Shown here: piece after piece, positions 1 to 6,398 of the stretch | Numbering within the stretch: position 1 is the stretch's first letter | Layout of the letters: each line of letters opens with the position of its first letter | Source of the DNA: an uncultured Synergistia bacterium | GTDB taxonomy: Bacteria > Eremiobacterota > SpSt-956 > JAKJGF01 | Reading direction: 5' to 3' | Assembly: GCA_937888925.1 (NCBI GenBank) | Contig: CALARM010000408.1 | Span: 1-7,597 of the forward strand | DNA length: 7,597 nt | Position numbers and translations under genes: made by a program | Notes under the pieces: model-generated | Seen by the model: the letters and a program-made list of their open reading frames with translations, nothing else | The model's database searches: none | What the model was told of the DNA's origin: nothing

Positions 1-896
1 ATGTCAAAAAAGATATGGAAAGAGCACAGAAATTATTTGATGAAGGTGTAATACCTGCCCAGCAGCTTGATAGATCGAAAAACCTTTATGCCTCTGCAGA
101 AAGTGCTCTTAATATAGCAAAACAGAATTTGAGCCTTGTTCAGGAAGGCCCGAGAGCACAGGAAATAGAAATAGCAAGACAGCAGGTGCTGCAGGCCCGG
201 GAAGGGCTTAAGGCAGCAGAATCTACAAAATCACTGGTAGAAATGAAAAAACAGCAATTTTCTATAGCAGAAAAACAGGTAGAAGAGGCAAAAGCTGCTC
301 TTGAACTTGCCGGTGCCGGATTTTTGCAAAACCGGATAAAAGAGCAACAGATAACAGTGACAAAAGCACAGCTGGAACAGGCAGAAGCAAATTATGAACT
401 TGCCAGAGATAACTGGAAAATGGTAGAGGTAAAGAACAGAGATGTAGAAGGAGCAAAAGCTCTTGTCAAACAGAGGGAAGCAGCACTGAAACTTGCCAGA
501 ACACAGCTTCAAAATTCCATAGTAAAATCTCCTATTGATGGTACTGTAAAATTAAAAGTAGCAGAAATCGGTGAGGTTATACCGTCAGGAAGTACAATAC
601 TTAAACTTGCCGACCTGAACGATATGTGGATTTCCGTATATATTCCGGAGGATCAGTACGGTCAGATTACCCTGAATGATAAAGCTACTGTAACTGTTGA
701 TAGCTGGCCCGGTAAGTCCTTTAACGGGTATGTGAGCTATATAGCTTCAGAAGCGCAGTTTACGCCTAAAACCATACAGACCCAGAAAGACAGAGTAACT
801 CTTACCTATGAAGTCAGGGTAAAGGTAGATAATAAAGAGCAGAATCTTATCCCCGGTATGCCGGCAGATGTGGAAATAGTGAGCAGTAATCAGTGA
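1..896 (+). CDS. HlyD/YbhG-type periplasmic adaptor (membrane fusion protein), 5' truncated
   Basis: This is the periplasmic adaptor that links the inner-membrane ABC-2 pore to an outer-membrane channel. The frame is open from base 3 through the window edge, so the ATG at 15 is internal and the N-terminus (membrane anchor or signal, first half of the lipoyl domain) is missing. Numbering from that ATG, residues 1-168 are Ala/Glu/Gln/Lys-rich helical coiled coil. Residues 169-176 (IVKSPIDG) are the typical entry to the second lipoyl half. Residues 177-215 are the lipoyl end and the start of the beta-barrel (LNDMWISVYIPED). Residues 245-252 (SEAQFTPK) match the EFTPKT motif of YbhG/YhiI adaptors. 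The last five residues (VSSNQ) and the TGA stop lie inside repeat element J1. The coil before the lipoyl half is about 100 residues longer than I recall for E. coli YbhG. The family is certain; the ybhG-like subgroup is likely from the neighbouring permeases. Confidence 0.93.
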   Translation, partial: VKKDMERAQKLFDEGVIPAQQLDRSKNLYASAESALNIAKQNLSLVQEGPRAQEIEIARQQVLQAREGLKAAESTKSLVEMKKQQFSIAEKQVEEAKAALELAGAGFLQNRIKEQQITVTKAQLEQAEANYELARDNWKMVEVKNRDVEGAKALVKQREAALKLARTQLQNSIVKSPIDGTVKLKVAEIGEVIPSGSTILKLADLNDMWISVYIPEDQYGQITLNDKATVTVDSWPGKSFNGYVSYIASEAQFTPKTIQTQKDRVTLTYEVRVKVDNKEQNLIPGMPADVEIVSSNQ

Positions 897-979
897 GCAG
901 TGAGCAGTGACCAGTGACCAGTGACCAGTGACCAGTGATTAGTACTGACTGGTAACTGATCACTGATAACTGCTCACTG
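879..979. repeat. J1: heptamer array with inverted right arm (STRR-like), large imperfect hairpin
   Basis: Nine direct 7-bp units run in strict phase from 879 to 941: GTGAGCA or GTAATCA at first, then four GTGACCA (907-934), then GTGATTA. Five units of opposite orientation follow from 945 to 979, ending CTCACTG. The arms are complementary: 878-908 can pair with 948-978, with mismatches only at 888, 897, 902 and 904, and other registers shifted by 7 are possible. The array overlaps the 3' end of the adaptor gene and ends 3 bases before the Shine-Dalgarno sequence of the channel gene. It resembles cyanobacterial STRR sequences in form. Whether it acts as RNA (processing, stability, attenuation) or is only a passive repeat is not known. 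Confidence 0.93.
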
Positions 980-982
980 AAA

Positions 983-990
983 AAGGAGGT
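983..990 (+). promoter_or_regulatory. Strong Shine-Dalgarno of the TolC-like gene with unusually long spacing
   Basis: AAGGAGGT is fully complementary to the usual 16S rRNA 3' end, and it starts right after the J1 hairpin. The only plausible in-frame start, ATG at 1007, lies 16 bases further on, against the usual 5-9. No in-frame ATG, GTG or TTG lies between. The signal peptide starting at 1007 supports that start. Confidence 0.65.
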
Positions 991-1006
991 ACCGTTAAAA
1001 CTATTT

Positions 1007-2326
1007 ATGAAATATTTCTTTATATTATTTATATATATATTATTAATTACTTCGCTGTCAGCCCAGGAAATGGCTGTTAAAATAGATCTCAAAACATGTA
1101 TAGAAAATTCTCTTGCAACGGATCTGACTCTGAAAGAAGCCATTGCCGATGTTTCTGTAGCGGAAGGACAGCTTAAACAGGCAAGATCAGGACTTTTTCC
1201 GTCACTTTCTGCTACTGCATCATACAGTAAAAGAAATGAAGTTCCTGAAATTACTATACCTGGCATGCTTTCAGAAGGTCTTATAGATGAAAACCAGCAT
1301 GATGTAACCTTTACAATGAAATATCTTATTTATGACGGAGGAGGCGTTTCCAGTTTATCTTCCCAGGCAGAAGCAAATCTGGAAGGGTATAAAATAAATG
1401 AAGAAAAAACGGCAGAAGATGTTATTTATAAATCATCAATATCTTATTTCAATGCACTCAGATGGAAATATTTTGTCCATGTGGCAGAGGAATCAGTAGA
1501 ACTGAGTAAAGAACAACTGGATATTGCCAGAAGCAGATTTGATGCAGGCACTGCGGCAAAGGCAGATGTGCTTAAAGCAGAGGCCCAATTATCTGAATCT
1601 GAGATCAGACTTTTGGAGGCAAATAATAATTTTAATATTGCTCTGTCTTCACTGAATGATACTATGGGAATACCTCTGACTACACCTCTGGAATTAAAGG
1701 AAGATTATGTTTATAAAGAATGGAATGTAACACTTGAAGAATGCCAGCGAGAGGCCATGAAAGAAAGACTTGAAATAAGAATAATAGAAAAAACTAAAGA
1801 ATCCCTTTACTATGCAACAGAATTTGCCAGAAGTGCATGGTACCCGTCTGTATTCCTGAAATTGGATTACACTCCTTACGGAAATTCCCTTCTTTCTCAG
1901 AACAATACACTTGTCGGCACAGTAGGAGCACAGTTTAATATATTTGATGGATTTAAAACAGGAGGAAATGTAGATGAAGCAGATGCAAAATATGAAAAGG
2001 TTACGATTAGAGAAGCAGATGTAAAGAAAAAGGTAACTCTCGATGTACAGAAATCTTTTCTCACCTTTCAGAGCAACTCTAAAAAGGTTTTAGAAGTGGA
2101 AAAAAATCTTGAATCGTCAAAGGAAAGTTTCAGAGTTGCCCAGATAAGTTACAGAGAAGGCATAAGCCCTTTTATAGATGTAAATCAGGCACAACTGGTG
2201 CTGATAAATGCAGAGGTGACCAGAGTTCAATCTATATATGATTATTATGTGGCAAAACTGGATCTTCTCAGGGCGACAGGCTTGTTGAAAGAAAATTTTG
2301 ATCCTTCTTCTTTAGATGGAATTTAA
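1007..2326 (+). CDS. TolC-like outer-membrane efflux protein (OEP family)
   Basis: A 439-residue protein expected to form a trimeric outer-membrane barrel with a periplasmic helical tunnel, the exit duct of the exporter. Residues 1-19 are a signal peptide (MKYFF start, long Ile/Leu/Phe core, LSA at the cleavage region). There is no Cys at the cleavage site, so it is not a lipoprotein of the CusC/OprM type. The two OEP repeats are visible. Repeat one has QARSGLFPSLSATASYS (59-75) and RFDAGTAAKADVLKAEAQL (177-195). Repeat two has AWYPSVFLKLDY (277-288), QFNIFDGFKTGG (309-320) and YREGISPFIDVNQAQL (382-397). Length is normal for the family. It follows the adaptor after the J1 repeat and is followed by J2. 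The start at ATG 1007 is set by the signal peptide. A channel encoded in the operon, rather than a shared housekeeping TolC, suggests a dedicated system. Confidence 0.95.
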   Translation: MKYFFILFIYILLITSLSAQEMAVKIDLKTCIENSLATDLTLKEAIADVSVAEGQLKQARSGLFPSLSATASYSKRNEVPEITIPGMLSEGLIDENQHDVTFTMKYLIYDGGGVSSLSSQAEANLEGYKINEEKTAEDVIYKSSISYFNALRWKYFVHVAEESVELSKEQLDIARSRFDAGTAAKADVLKAEAQLSESEIRLLEANNNFNIALSSLNDTMGIPLTTPLELKEDYVYKEWNVTLEECQREAMKERLEIRIIEKTKESLYYATEFARSAWYPSVFLKLDYTPYGNSLLSQNNTLVGTVGAQFNIFDGFKTGGNVDEADAKYEKVTIREADVKKKVTLDVQKSFLTFQSNSKKVLEVEKNLESSKESFRVAQISYREGISPFIDVNQAQLVLINAEVTRVQSIYDYYVAKLDLLRATGLLKENFDPSSLDGI

Positions 2327-2336
2327 TTTATATAAG

Positions 2337-2424
2337 AATCGTGAAGGGTGAAGAGTGAAGGGTGAAGAGAGGATGATTTCTCATTCTTCGTTGTGATTAG
2401 CCGGTCATGGCGGTTGGAGTAAAA
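2337..2424. repeat. J2: dispersed intergenic element, copy A (paired with copy B at 6398-6477)
   Basis: It begins 10 bases after the channel stop with AATC followed by four heptamers, GTGAAGG and GTGAAGA alternating (2341-2368). Aligned by eye with 6398-6477, the two copies share AATCGTGAA, the heptamers, a TTCTTC-TTGTG block and a TCATGG block. The middle 27 bases match at 21 positions and the next 28 at about 17. Copy A has exactly one heptamer more. They therefore look like diverged copies of one mobile or duplicated element rather than independent simple repeats. Confidence 0.8.
2364..2389 (+). other. Hairpin in the centre of J2
   Basis: GAAGA (2364-2368) pairs with TCTTC (2385-2389). 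After a 2-base bulge (AT, 2383-2384), GAG pairs with CTC (2380-2382), and a G-T closing pair leaves the loop ATGATT. No run of T follows, so it is not an obvious Rho-independent terminator. The corresponding place in copy B (6418-6440) also folds. Confidence 0.5.
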
Positions 2425-2439
2425 GTGAAAACTTTCACT
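2424..2439. promoter_or_regulatory. Short dyad just upstream of the REC-Hpt ribosome binding site
   Basis: AGTGAAAACTTTCACT is a 7+7 inverted repeat around AC, placed 2 bases before the Shine-Dalgarno AAGGAG. It could be a small RNA hairpin or a protein site. It also reads as one GTGAAAA unit facing one inverted GTGAAAG unit, so it may simply be the right-hand end of repeat element J2. Confidence 0.4.
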
Positions 2440-2441
2440 AA

Positions 2442-2447
2442 AAGGAG
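2442..2447 (+). promoter_or_regulatory. Shine-Dalgarno that fixes the REC-Hpt start at 2455
   Basis: AAGGAG lies 7 bases before ATG 2455, which opens the REC domain (MDNIKILLAEDD). The in-frame ATG at 2407 lies within the J2 element, has no such site, and would add 16 residues that are not part of a REC domain. Confidence 0.8.
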
Positions 2448-2454
2448 CAATTTT

Positions 2455-3219
2455 ATGGATAATATAAAAATACTTCTGGCAGAAGATGATGTTCTTAACA
2501 GAAAGATAATTCTCGCAATGCTGAATAAAATGGGCCATAAAGCAGATGTGGTAAAGAATGGCAGGGAAGTGATAGAAACTCTAGAAAAAGAGTTTTATGA
2601 TGTTATATTTATGGATATTTATATGCCCGGTATGACAGGCGTTGAAGTAACAAAATACATAAGAGAATGTTTCCCGAAAGAAAAACAGCCCGTGATAATA
2701 GCCATAACAGGCGGGGCTTTAAATGGAGACAGAGATGACTGTTTCGGCGCAGGTATGAATGACTATATACATAAACCTGTGACTAAAGAGAAATTATGTG
2801 AAGCCCTTAAGAACTATACTAAAGGTAATCTGAATGGGAATTTTTCTTCATCTTTTCAGAAAGAGACGGAAGAACAAATTTTTAATAAATCTGAAATAAT
2901 GAAAAGATTGAGCGGTGATAAAAGTTTGATACAGGATATTGTAGAAATGTTTATCAGTAACGCTCCACCTCAATTTGAGAAATTAAAGAAAGCTCTTGAT
3001 GGTAATGATAGAGAAACTCTGAAGATAACAGCTCATACCATCAAAGGCTCTGCGAAAAATGTCAGTGCCGCTCAGGCAGCTTCCATTGCTTTTGAAATAG
3101 AAAAAAAATCAGGAGAAGAAAATTCTGAAGAGATTTCTTTACTTATAAAAAAACTTGAAGACAGCTATTATAAATTCAAGGAATTTGTAAGTAGAGATTA
3201 TTTGTCTGATGAAATATAA
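2455..3219 (+). CDS. REC-Hpt phosphorelay protein (response regulator receiver plus histidine phosphotransfer domain)
   Basis: A 254-residue cytoplasmic protein with two domains. REC, about 3-121, has acidic residues E10, D11 and D12, the phosphoacceptor D54 in MDIYMPGMTG, the switch T85 (ITGG) and the conserved K107 (HKPV). A Ser/Asn/Lys linker of about 20 residues follows. Hpt, about 142-245, carries the phosphorylatable H194 in AHTIKGSAKNVSA. All key residues are present, so both domains should be active. There is no histidine kinase and no DNA-binding output domain. The arrangement looks like the C-terminal part of a BarA/ArcB-type hybrid kinase. Its stop (TAA) overlaps the ATG of ATPase 1 as TAATG, indicating translational coupling. 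By inference it is a relay intermediate whose partners lie elsewhere, possibly controlling exporter expression or acting on the ATPase. An evolutionary remnant of a hybrid kinase is the alternative. Confidence 0.93.
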   Translation: MDNIKILLAEDDVLNRKIILAMLNKMGHKADVVKNGREVIETLEKEFYDVIFMDIYMPGMTGVEVTKYIRECFPKEKQPVIIAITGGALNGDRDDCFGAGMNDYIHKPVTKEKLCEALKNYTKGNLNGNFSSSFQKETEEQIFNKSEIMKRLSGDKSLIQDIVEMFISNAPPQFEKLKKALDGNDRETLKITAHTIKGSAKNVSAAQAASIAFEIEKKSGEENSEEISLLIKKLEDSYYKFKEFVSRDYLSDEI

Positions 3220-4169
3220 TGATAGAAACTATTAACCTGACAAGAAAATTTAATGAAATTACAGCAGTAAATTCTATGTCTCTCTCTGTAAAGAAAGGAG
3301 AAATATTTGCTCTTGTAGGGCCTGACGGAGCAGGTAAAACTACCACTATGAGAATGCTTACTGCCATTATGGAGCCTACGGAAGGAGAAGCCAGAGTGGC
3401 AGGTTTCGATATAAGAACAGAAGGTGAATCTTTAAGAGAACATATTGCCTATATGTCACAGAGATTTGGGCTCTATGAAGATCTTACGGTAGAAGAAAAT
3501 ATGGTTTTTTATGCAGATCTCTATGATATTCCTTATAAAGAAAGGCCGGACCTTATGGAAAAACTCCTGTCTTTCAGTCAGATGCAACTTTTTCGTAAAC
3601 GCCTTGCAGGTAATCTTTCAGGAGGTATGAAACAAAAGCTCGGCCTTGCCTGTGCGCTCATCCATAAACCTGATGTTCTATTTCTTGACGAACCTACAAA
3701 CGGTGTTGATCCCATATCCAGGAGAGAATTCTGGGGGATTTTATATGAACTGCTTCAGGAAGAGGTAACAATATTTGTTTCCACTGCATATCTGGATGAA
3801 GCAGAAAGAGCAAATAAGGTAGGTTTTATTCATAAAGGAAATCTCCTTTTACAGGACACGCCGTCAGGAATGGCAGGAAATTTTCCCTTTATGTTAATGG
3901 CAGTAAAATCTTCTGATAACAGAAAGGCAAGGGATATTCTGAATAAAGATCCTATCATCGTGAAGTGCAAGATTTTCGGCGAATATCTCCATGTAATGCT
4001 CGAAAAATATTTTAAAGAATGGGATAAAATCTGGAAAAATTTGGAAGATAACGGACTTTCCATATATGAAAAAAGGCAGGTAAAACCTTCCCTTGAAGAT
4101 TGTTTTATAAATCTTGTGGAAGAAGAAGGAGGAAAAAGGTTTCCTTATTCAGGATTTTTGAATAAGTAA
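3219..4169 (+). CDS. ABC-2 exporter ATPase 1 (YbhF N-half-like; H-loop His replaced by Ala)
   Basis: A 316-residue nucleotide-binding subunit of the exporter. Visible motifs are Walker A GPDGAGKTT (34-42, K40), Q-loop Q81, signature LSGGMKQ (133-139), Walker B VLFLDEP (153-159, catalytic E158) and D-loop NGVDP (161-165). The H-loop reads VSTAYLDEAER, with A190 where the switch histidine normally is. The same change occurs, as I recall, in the first ATPase half of RbbA-type tandem proteins. A C-terminal extension (about 215-316) ends with the PSLEDCF motif typical of ATPases serving ABC-2 permeases. The start is ATG 3219, overlapping the upstream stop; no good Shine-Dalgarno is visible, so translation probably depends on coupling. 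It ends in TAA at 4167, 9 bases before ATPase 2 in the same frame. It likely forms the weaker half of an asymmetric ATPase pair. Confidence 0.95.
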   Translation: MIETINLTRKFNEITAVNSMSLSVKKGEIFALVGPDGAGKTTTMRMLTAIMEPTEGEARVAGFDIRTEGESLREHIAYMSQRFGLYEDLTVEENMVFYADLYDIPYKERPDLMEKLLSFSQMQLFRKRLAGNLSGGMKQKLGLACALIHKPDVLFLDEPTNGVDPISRREFWGILYELLQEEVTIFVSTAYLDEAERANKVGFIHKGNLLLQDTPSGMAGNFPFMLMAVKSSDNRKARDILNKDPIIVKCKIFGEYLHVMLEKYFKEWDKIWKNLEDNGLSIYEKRQVKPSLEDCFINLVEEEGGKRFPYSGFLNK

Positions 4170-4178
4170 AATCTTTAT

Positions 4179-5123
4179 TTGTTATCTTTGGATGAATTTG
4201 CCGTAACAGCAGAAAACCTTACAAAAAAATTTGACTCTTTTATTGCCGTGAATAATGTGAATTTTTCGGTAAAAAAAGGTGAGATTTTCGGATTCTTAGG
4301 CCCTAACGGAGCAGGAAAGTCCACTACTATCCGCATGCTCTGCGGTCTCCTTACGCCAAGCGGAGGGAAAGGATGGGTCGGAGGCTATAATATTTCTACG
4401 GAAAGTGAACAGATAAAAAGGATAATAGGTTATATGTCACAGAAATTTTCTCTTTATCACGATCTGACGGTAGAAGAAAATATAAGATTTTACAGCGGAG
4501 TATATAATATAAAAGAGGAAAAAAAGAAAGAAAGAATGGATTGGGTTTTATCTATGGCAGGTCTTACGGATATGAGAAAATCCCTTACGTCTGTCCTTTC
4601 AGGAGGATGGAAACAGCGTCTTGCTCTTGGCTGTGCAATTCTTCATGAACCTCAAATACTTTTCCTCGATGAACCCACTTCCGGCGTGGACCCTATAGCA
4701 AGAAGGGATTTCTGGGAACTTATATATGACCTGGCAGGTCATGGAGTAACAGTATTTGTAACGACTCATTATATGGACGAAGCAGAATACTGTGACAGAA
4801 TGTCTCTTATGTACGGAGGGAAAATTATAGCTCTGGGAACGTCTATGGAATTGAAAGAAAAATATTTCCCCTATGATATTTATTCTCTTGACTGTGTTAA
4901 CCCGGCTTCTATACTGGGAAAACTGAAAAAAATAGAAGAAGTTGCCGATGCAGCTCTTTTCGGTCATTCTGTTCATATAATTGTGAAAGATAAAAATATG
5001 ACTCCAGAGAGACTCAATAGAGCTATTGAGAAAATATGTGAAATAGAAAGCCTTGAAAAGATTACTCCCAGTCTGGAAGATGTATTTGTATGGCTTATAG
5101 AAAAGGAGAAGAGTGAAGGGTGA
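4179..5123 (+). CDS. ABC-2 exporter ATPase 2 (YbhF C-half-like), non-ATG start
   Basis: About 314 residues with a complete motif set: Walker A GPNGAGKST (41-49), Q-loop Q88, signature LSGGWKQ (140-146), Walker B ILFLDEP (160-166, E165), D-loop SGVDP (168-172) and an intact H-loop histidine H197 (VTTHYMDEAE). The C-terminal extension ends PSLEDVFVWLIEKE. No in-frame ATG precedes the first beta strand. The candidates are TTG at 4179 or 4188, neither with a Shine-Dalgarno. It is in the same frame as ATPase 1, separated by one TAA and three codons, where E. coli YbhF is a single tandem protein. It could be made by re-initiation after ATPase 1 or, less likely, by readthrough. The last residues (SEG) and the TGA stop come from the first heptamers of J3. 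Family certain, start uncertain. Confidence 0.93.
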   Translation: MLSLDEFAVTAENLTKKFDSFIAVNNVNFSVKKGEIFGFLGPNGAGKSTTIRMLCGLLTPSGGKGWVGGYNISTESEQIKRIIGYMSQKFSLYHDLTVEENIRFYSGVYNIKEEKKKERMDWVLSMAGLTDMRKSLTSVLSGGWKQRLALGCAILHEPQILFLDEPTSGVDPIARRDFWELIYDLAGHGVTVFVTTHYMDEAEYCDRMSLMYGGKIIALGTSMELKEKYFPYDIYSLDCVNPASILGKLKKIEEVADAALFGHSVHIIVKDKNMTPERLNRAIEKICEIESLEKITPSLEDVFVWLIEKEKSEG

Positions 5124-5161
5124 AGGGTGAAAAGTGAAAAGTGAAGAGTGAAAAGTGAAGA
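5113..5161 (+). repeat. J3 left arm: seven direct GTGAANN heptamers
   Basis: Seven units in exact 7-base phase: GTGAAGG twice, GTGAAAA twice, then GTGAAGA, GTGAAAA and GTGAAGA. The second unit supplies the TGA stop of ATPase 2 (5121-5123). TGA occurs in all three frames within the first three units, because 7 is one more than a multiple of 3. Confidence 0.95.
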
Positions 5162-5164
5162 GTA

Positions 5165-5187
5165 GGGTCGAGCCAATGTGTTCGCCC
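5165..5187. repeat. J3 centre: GGG-CGA / TCG-CCC extragenic palindrome
   Basis: GGG-T-CGA (5165-5171) can pair with TCGCCC (5182-5187) with one bulged T and a 10-base loop. It looks like a degenerate copy of the GGGCGA-containing extragenic palindromes found in many bacterial genomes. Just after it, GTGTT (5178-5182) and AACAC (5200-5204) with CCGG/CCGG between them give an alternative, overlapping stem. Confidence 0.45.
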
Positions 5188-5204
5188 GGTGCCGGTGAAA
5201 ACAC

Positions 5205-5253
5205 GCATCACGCATCACGCATTACGCATTACGAACCACCCGTCACGCGTCAC
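5205..5253 (-). repeat. J3 right arm: seven GTRANNN-type heptamers on the minus strand
   Basis: On the + strand this reads as ACGCATC/ACGCATT units followed by ACGAACC, ACCCGTC and ACGCGTC. Read on the - strand, the same bases are GTGACGC, GTGACGG, GTGGTTC, GTAATGC twice and GTGATGC twice, the same GTRANNN design as the left arms, facing inward. It ends 14 bases before the ATG of permease 1, and no Shine-Dalgarno is visible in between. Confidence 0.9.
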
Positions 5254-5267
5254 GAATTTATAGAATT

Positions 5268-6398
5268 ATGAAACTTATAAGACTAAAAGCAATCGCCAGA
5301 AAAGAAATAATACAGATAATAAGAGACCCCAGAAGCCTTGCCATGGCAATACTTATGCCTGTTATCATGATTTTTCTTTACAGTTATTGCCTTTCTCTTA
5401 ATGTGGAACACCTTTCTACAGTCGTATGGGATCAGGACAGACAGGAACTTTCACGGGAATATCTCGATCGTTTCAGAAATACAAAATATTTTGATGTAAT
5501 ACATTATGTTTCCGGTTATAAGGAAATGACCGAATTTATGGATAGCGGTATCTGTTCTGTAGGCATAGTCATACCACATAATTTCACCGCACATCTCAAA
5601 AAATCGGAGGAAGCAGAAGTACAGGTTATGATAGACGGAAGTGATACGAATGTTGCAAATACTGCCAGAGGCTATGTGACCGCCATTACACAGATATATA
5701 ATCTGGAACTTGCCGAAAAACCTCTCTCAGATAAAGGTATAAAGTTAGGTACAGTAATAGATAACAGGGTAAGGGTTTTATATAATGAAGAACTGGAAAG
5801 CAGAAATTTTATTATTCCCGGACTTATAGCAGTGGTAATCATGGTAGTGGCTTCTTTACTTACAGCACTTACAATAGCAAAAGAATGGGACAGAGGAACT
5901 ATGGAACAATTAATAGCCACCCCTGTAACAGCAAGGGAAATTATCACGGGAAAACTGATACCATATATAATTATAGGTTTTATAGATGTAATGCTTGCTG
6001 TGGCAACAGGAACAATTATCTTTAAAGTTCCTCTCAGGGGAAGTTTTCTTGAAGTTATAGGATTCTCATTGATTTTTATTACAGGTGTCATGGCCTGGGG
6101 GATTATGCTTTCCGTTCTTGCCAAAAATCAGCTTCTTGCATCTCAAATGGCAATACTGACAACATTTCTCCCTTCTTTCTGGCTCTCAGGCTTTATGTTC
6201 CCTGTATACTGTATGCCCTCTGCAATACAGTATATAACATATATTGTGCCTGCAAAATATTTTATCATTATAATGAAAGGTATATTCCTCAAAGGCATTG
6301 GCCTGGATATTTTATGGTTTCCCGGACTGCTGCTGTTACTTTATACCATTGCAGTTTATAACAATGCCTGTCTCAGGTTTAAAAAGAAACTTTTGTAA
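5268..6398 (+). CDS. ABC-2 type transporter permease 1 (YbhS/YbhR-like)
   Basis: A 376-residue inner-membrane subunit, close to the length of E. coli YbhS/YbhR. An amphipathic N-terminus carries the RKEIIQIIRDPR motif (11-22), followed by TM1 (about 24-44). A large extracytoplasmic domain spans about 45-178 and contains the IDGSDTN motif (122-128). Five further membrane segments lie near 182-204, 229-251, 262-284, 291-313 and 346-365. The loop after TM2 has the family signature KEWDRGTMEQLIATP (205-219). LSGFMFP (306-312) is the usual re-entrant/TM5 motif. The C-terminus is basic (FKKKLL). It pairs with permease 2 to form the pore driven by the two ATPases. ATG 5268 is the start that keeps the full N-terminal motif. 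No Shine-Dalgarno precedes it; the upstream bases are repeat. Substrate unknown. Confidence 0.95.
   Translation: MKLIRLKAIARKEIIQIIRDPRSLAMAILMPVIMIFLYSYCLSLNVEHLSTVVWDQDRQELSREYLDRFRNTKYFDVIHYVSGYKEMTEFMDSGICSVGIVIPHNFTAHLKKSEEAEVQVMIDGSDTNVANTARGYVTAITQIYNLELAEKPLSDKGIKLGTVIDNRVRVLYNEELESRNFIIPGLIAVVIMVVASLLTALTIAKEWDRGTMEQLIATPVTAREIITGKLIPYIIIGFIDVMLAVATGTIIFKVPLRGSFLEVIGFSLIFITGVMAWGIMLSVLAKNQLLASQMAILTTFLPSFWLSGFMFPVYCMPSAIQYITYIVPAKYFIIIMKGIFLKGIGLDILWFPGLLLLLYTIAVYNNACLRFKKKLL

Noticed and set aside
879..979. CRISPR-like array
   Set aside because: The repeats are 7 bases in direct tandem without unique spacers, and the right half is inverted. This is a simple heptamer array, not a CRISPR.
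847..1266. 139-residue open frame on the minus strand crossing J1
   Set aside because: Its middle is just translated heptamers (repeated SVISYQ- and TGH-like peptides), and the rest is antisense to the channel gene.
2364..2389. Rho-independent terminator after the channel gene (and likewise 6418-6440 after permease 1)
   Set aside because: Both stems lack a following T-tract, and genes of the same system continue downstream.
2407..2454. Upstream in-frame ATG extending the REC-Hpt protein by 16 residues
   Set aside because: It lies within the J2 element, has no ribosome binding site, and the added residues do not belong to a REC domain. ATG 2455 has AAGGAG at good spacing.
3451..4484. Gene conversion between the two ATPase genes
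   Set aside because: The YMSQ and DLTVEEN regions are similar at DNA level (about 45 of 54 bases), but these are the most conserved protein segments and codon bias is strong. The flanks diverge normally.
4599..5204. 201-residue open frame on the minus strand
   Set aside because: It is antisense to ATPase 2, which has complete ABC motifs. Its composition is Phe/Ser/Tyr-rich as expected for the reverse of AT-rich coding DNA, and it starts inside the J3 repeat.
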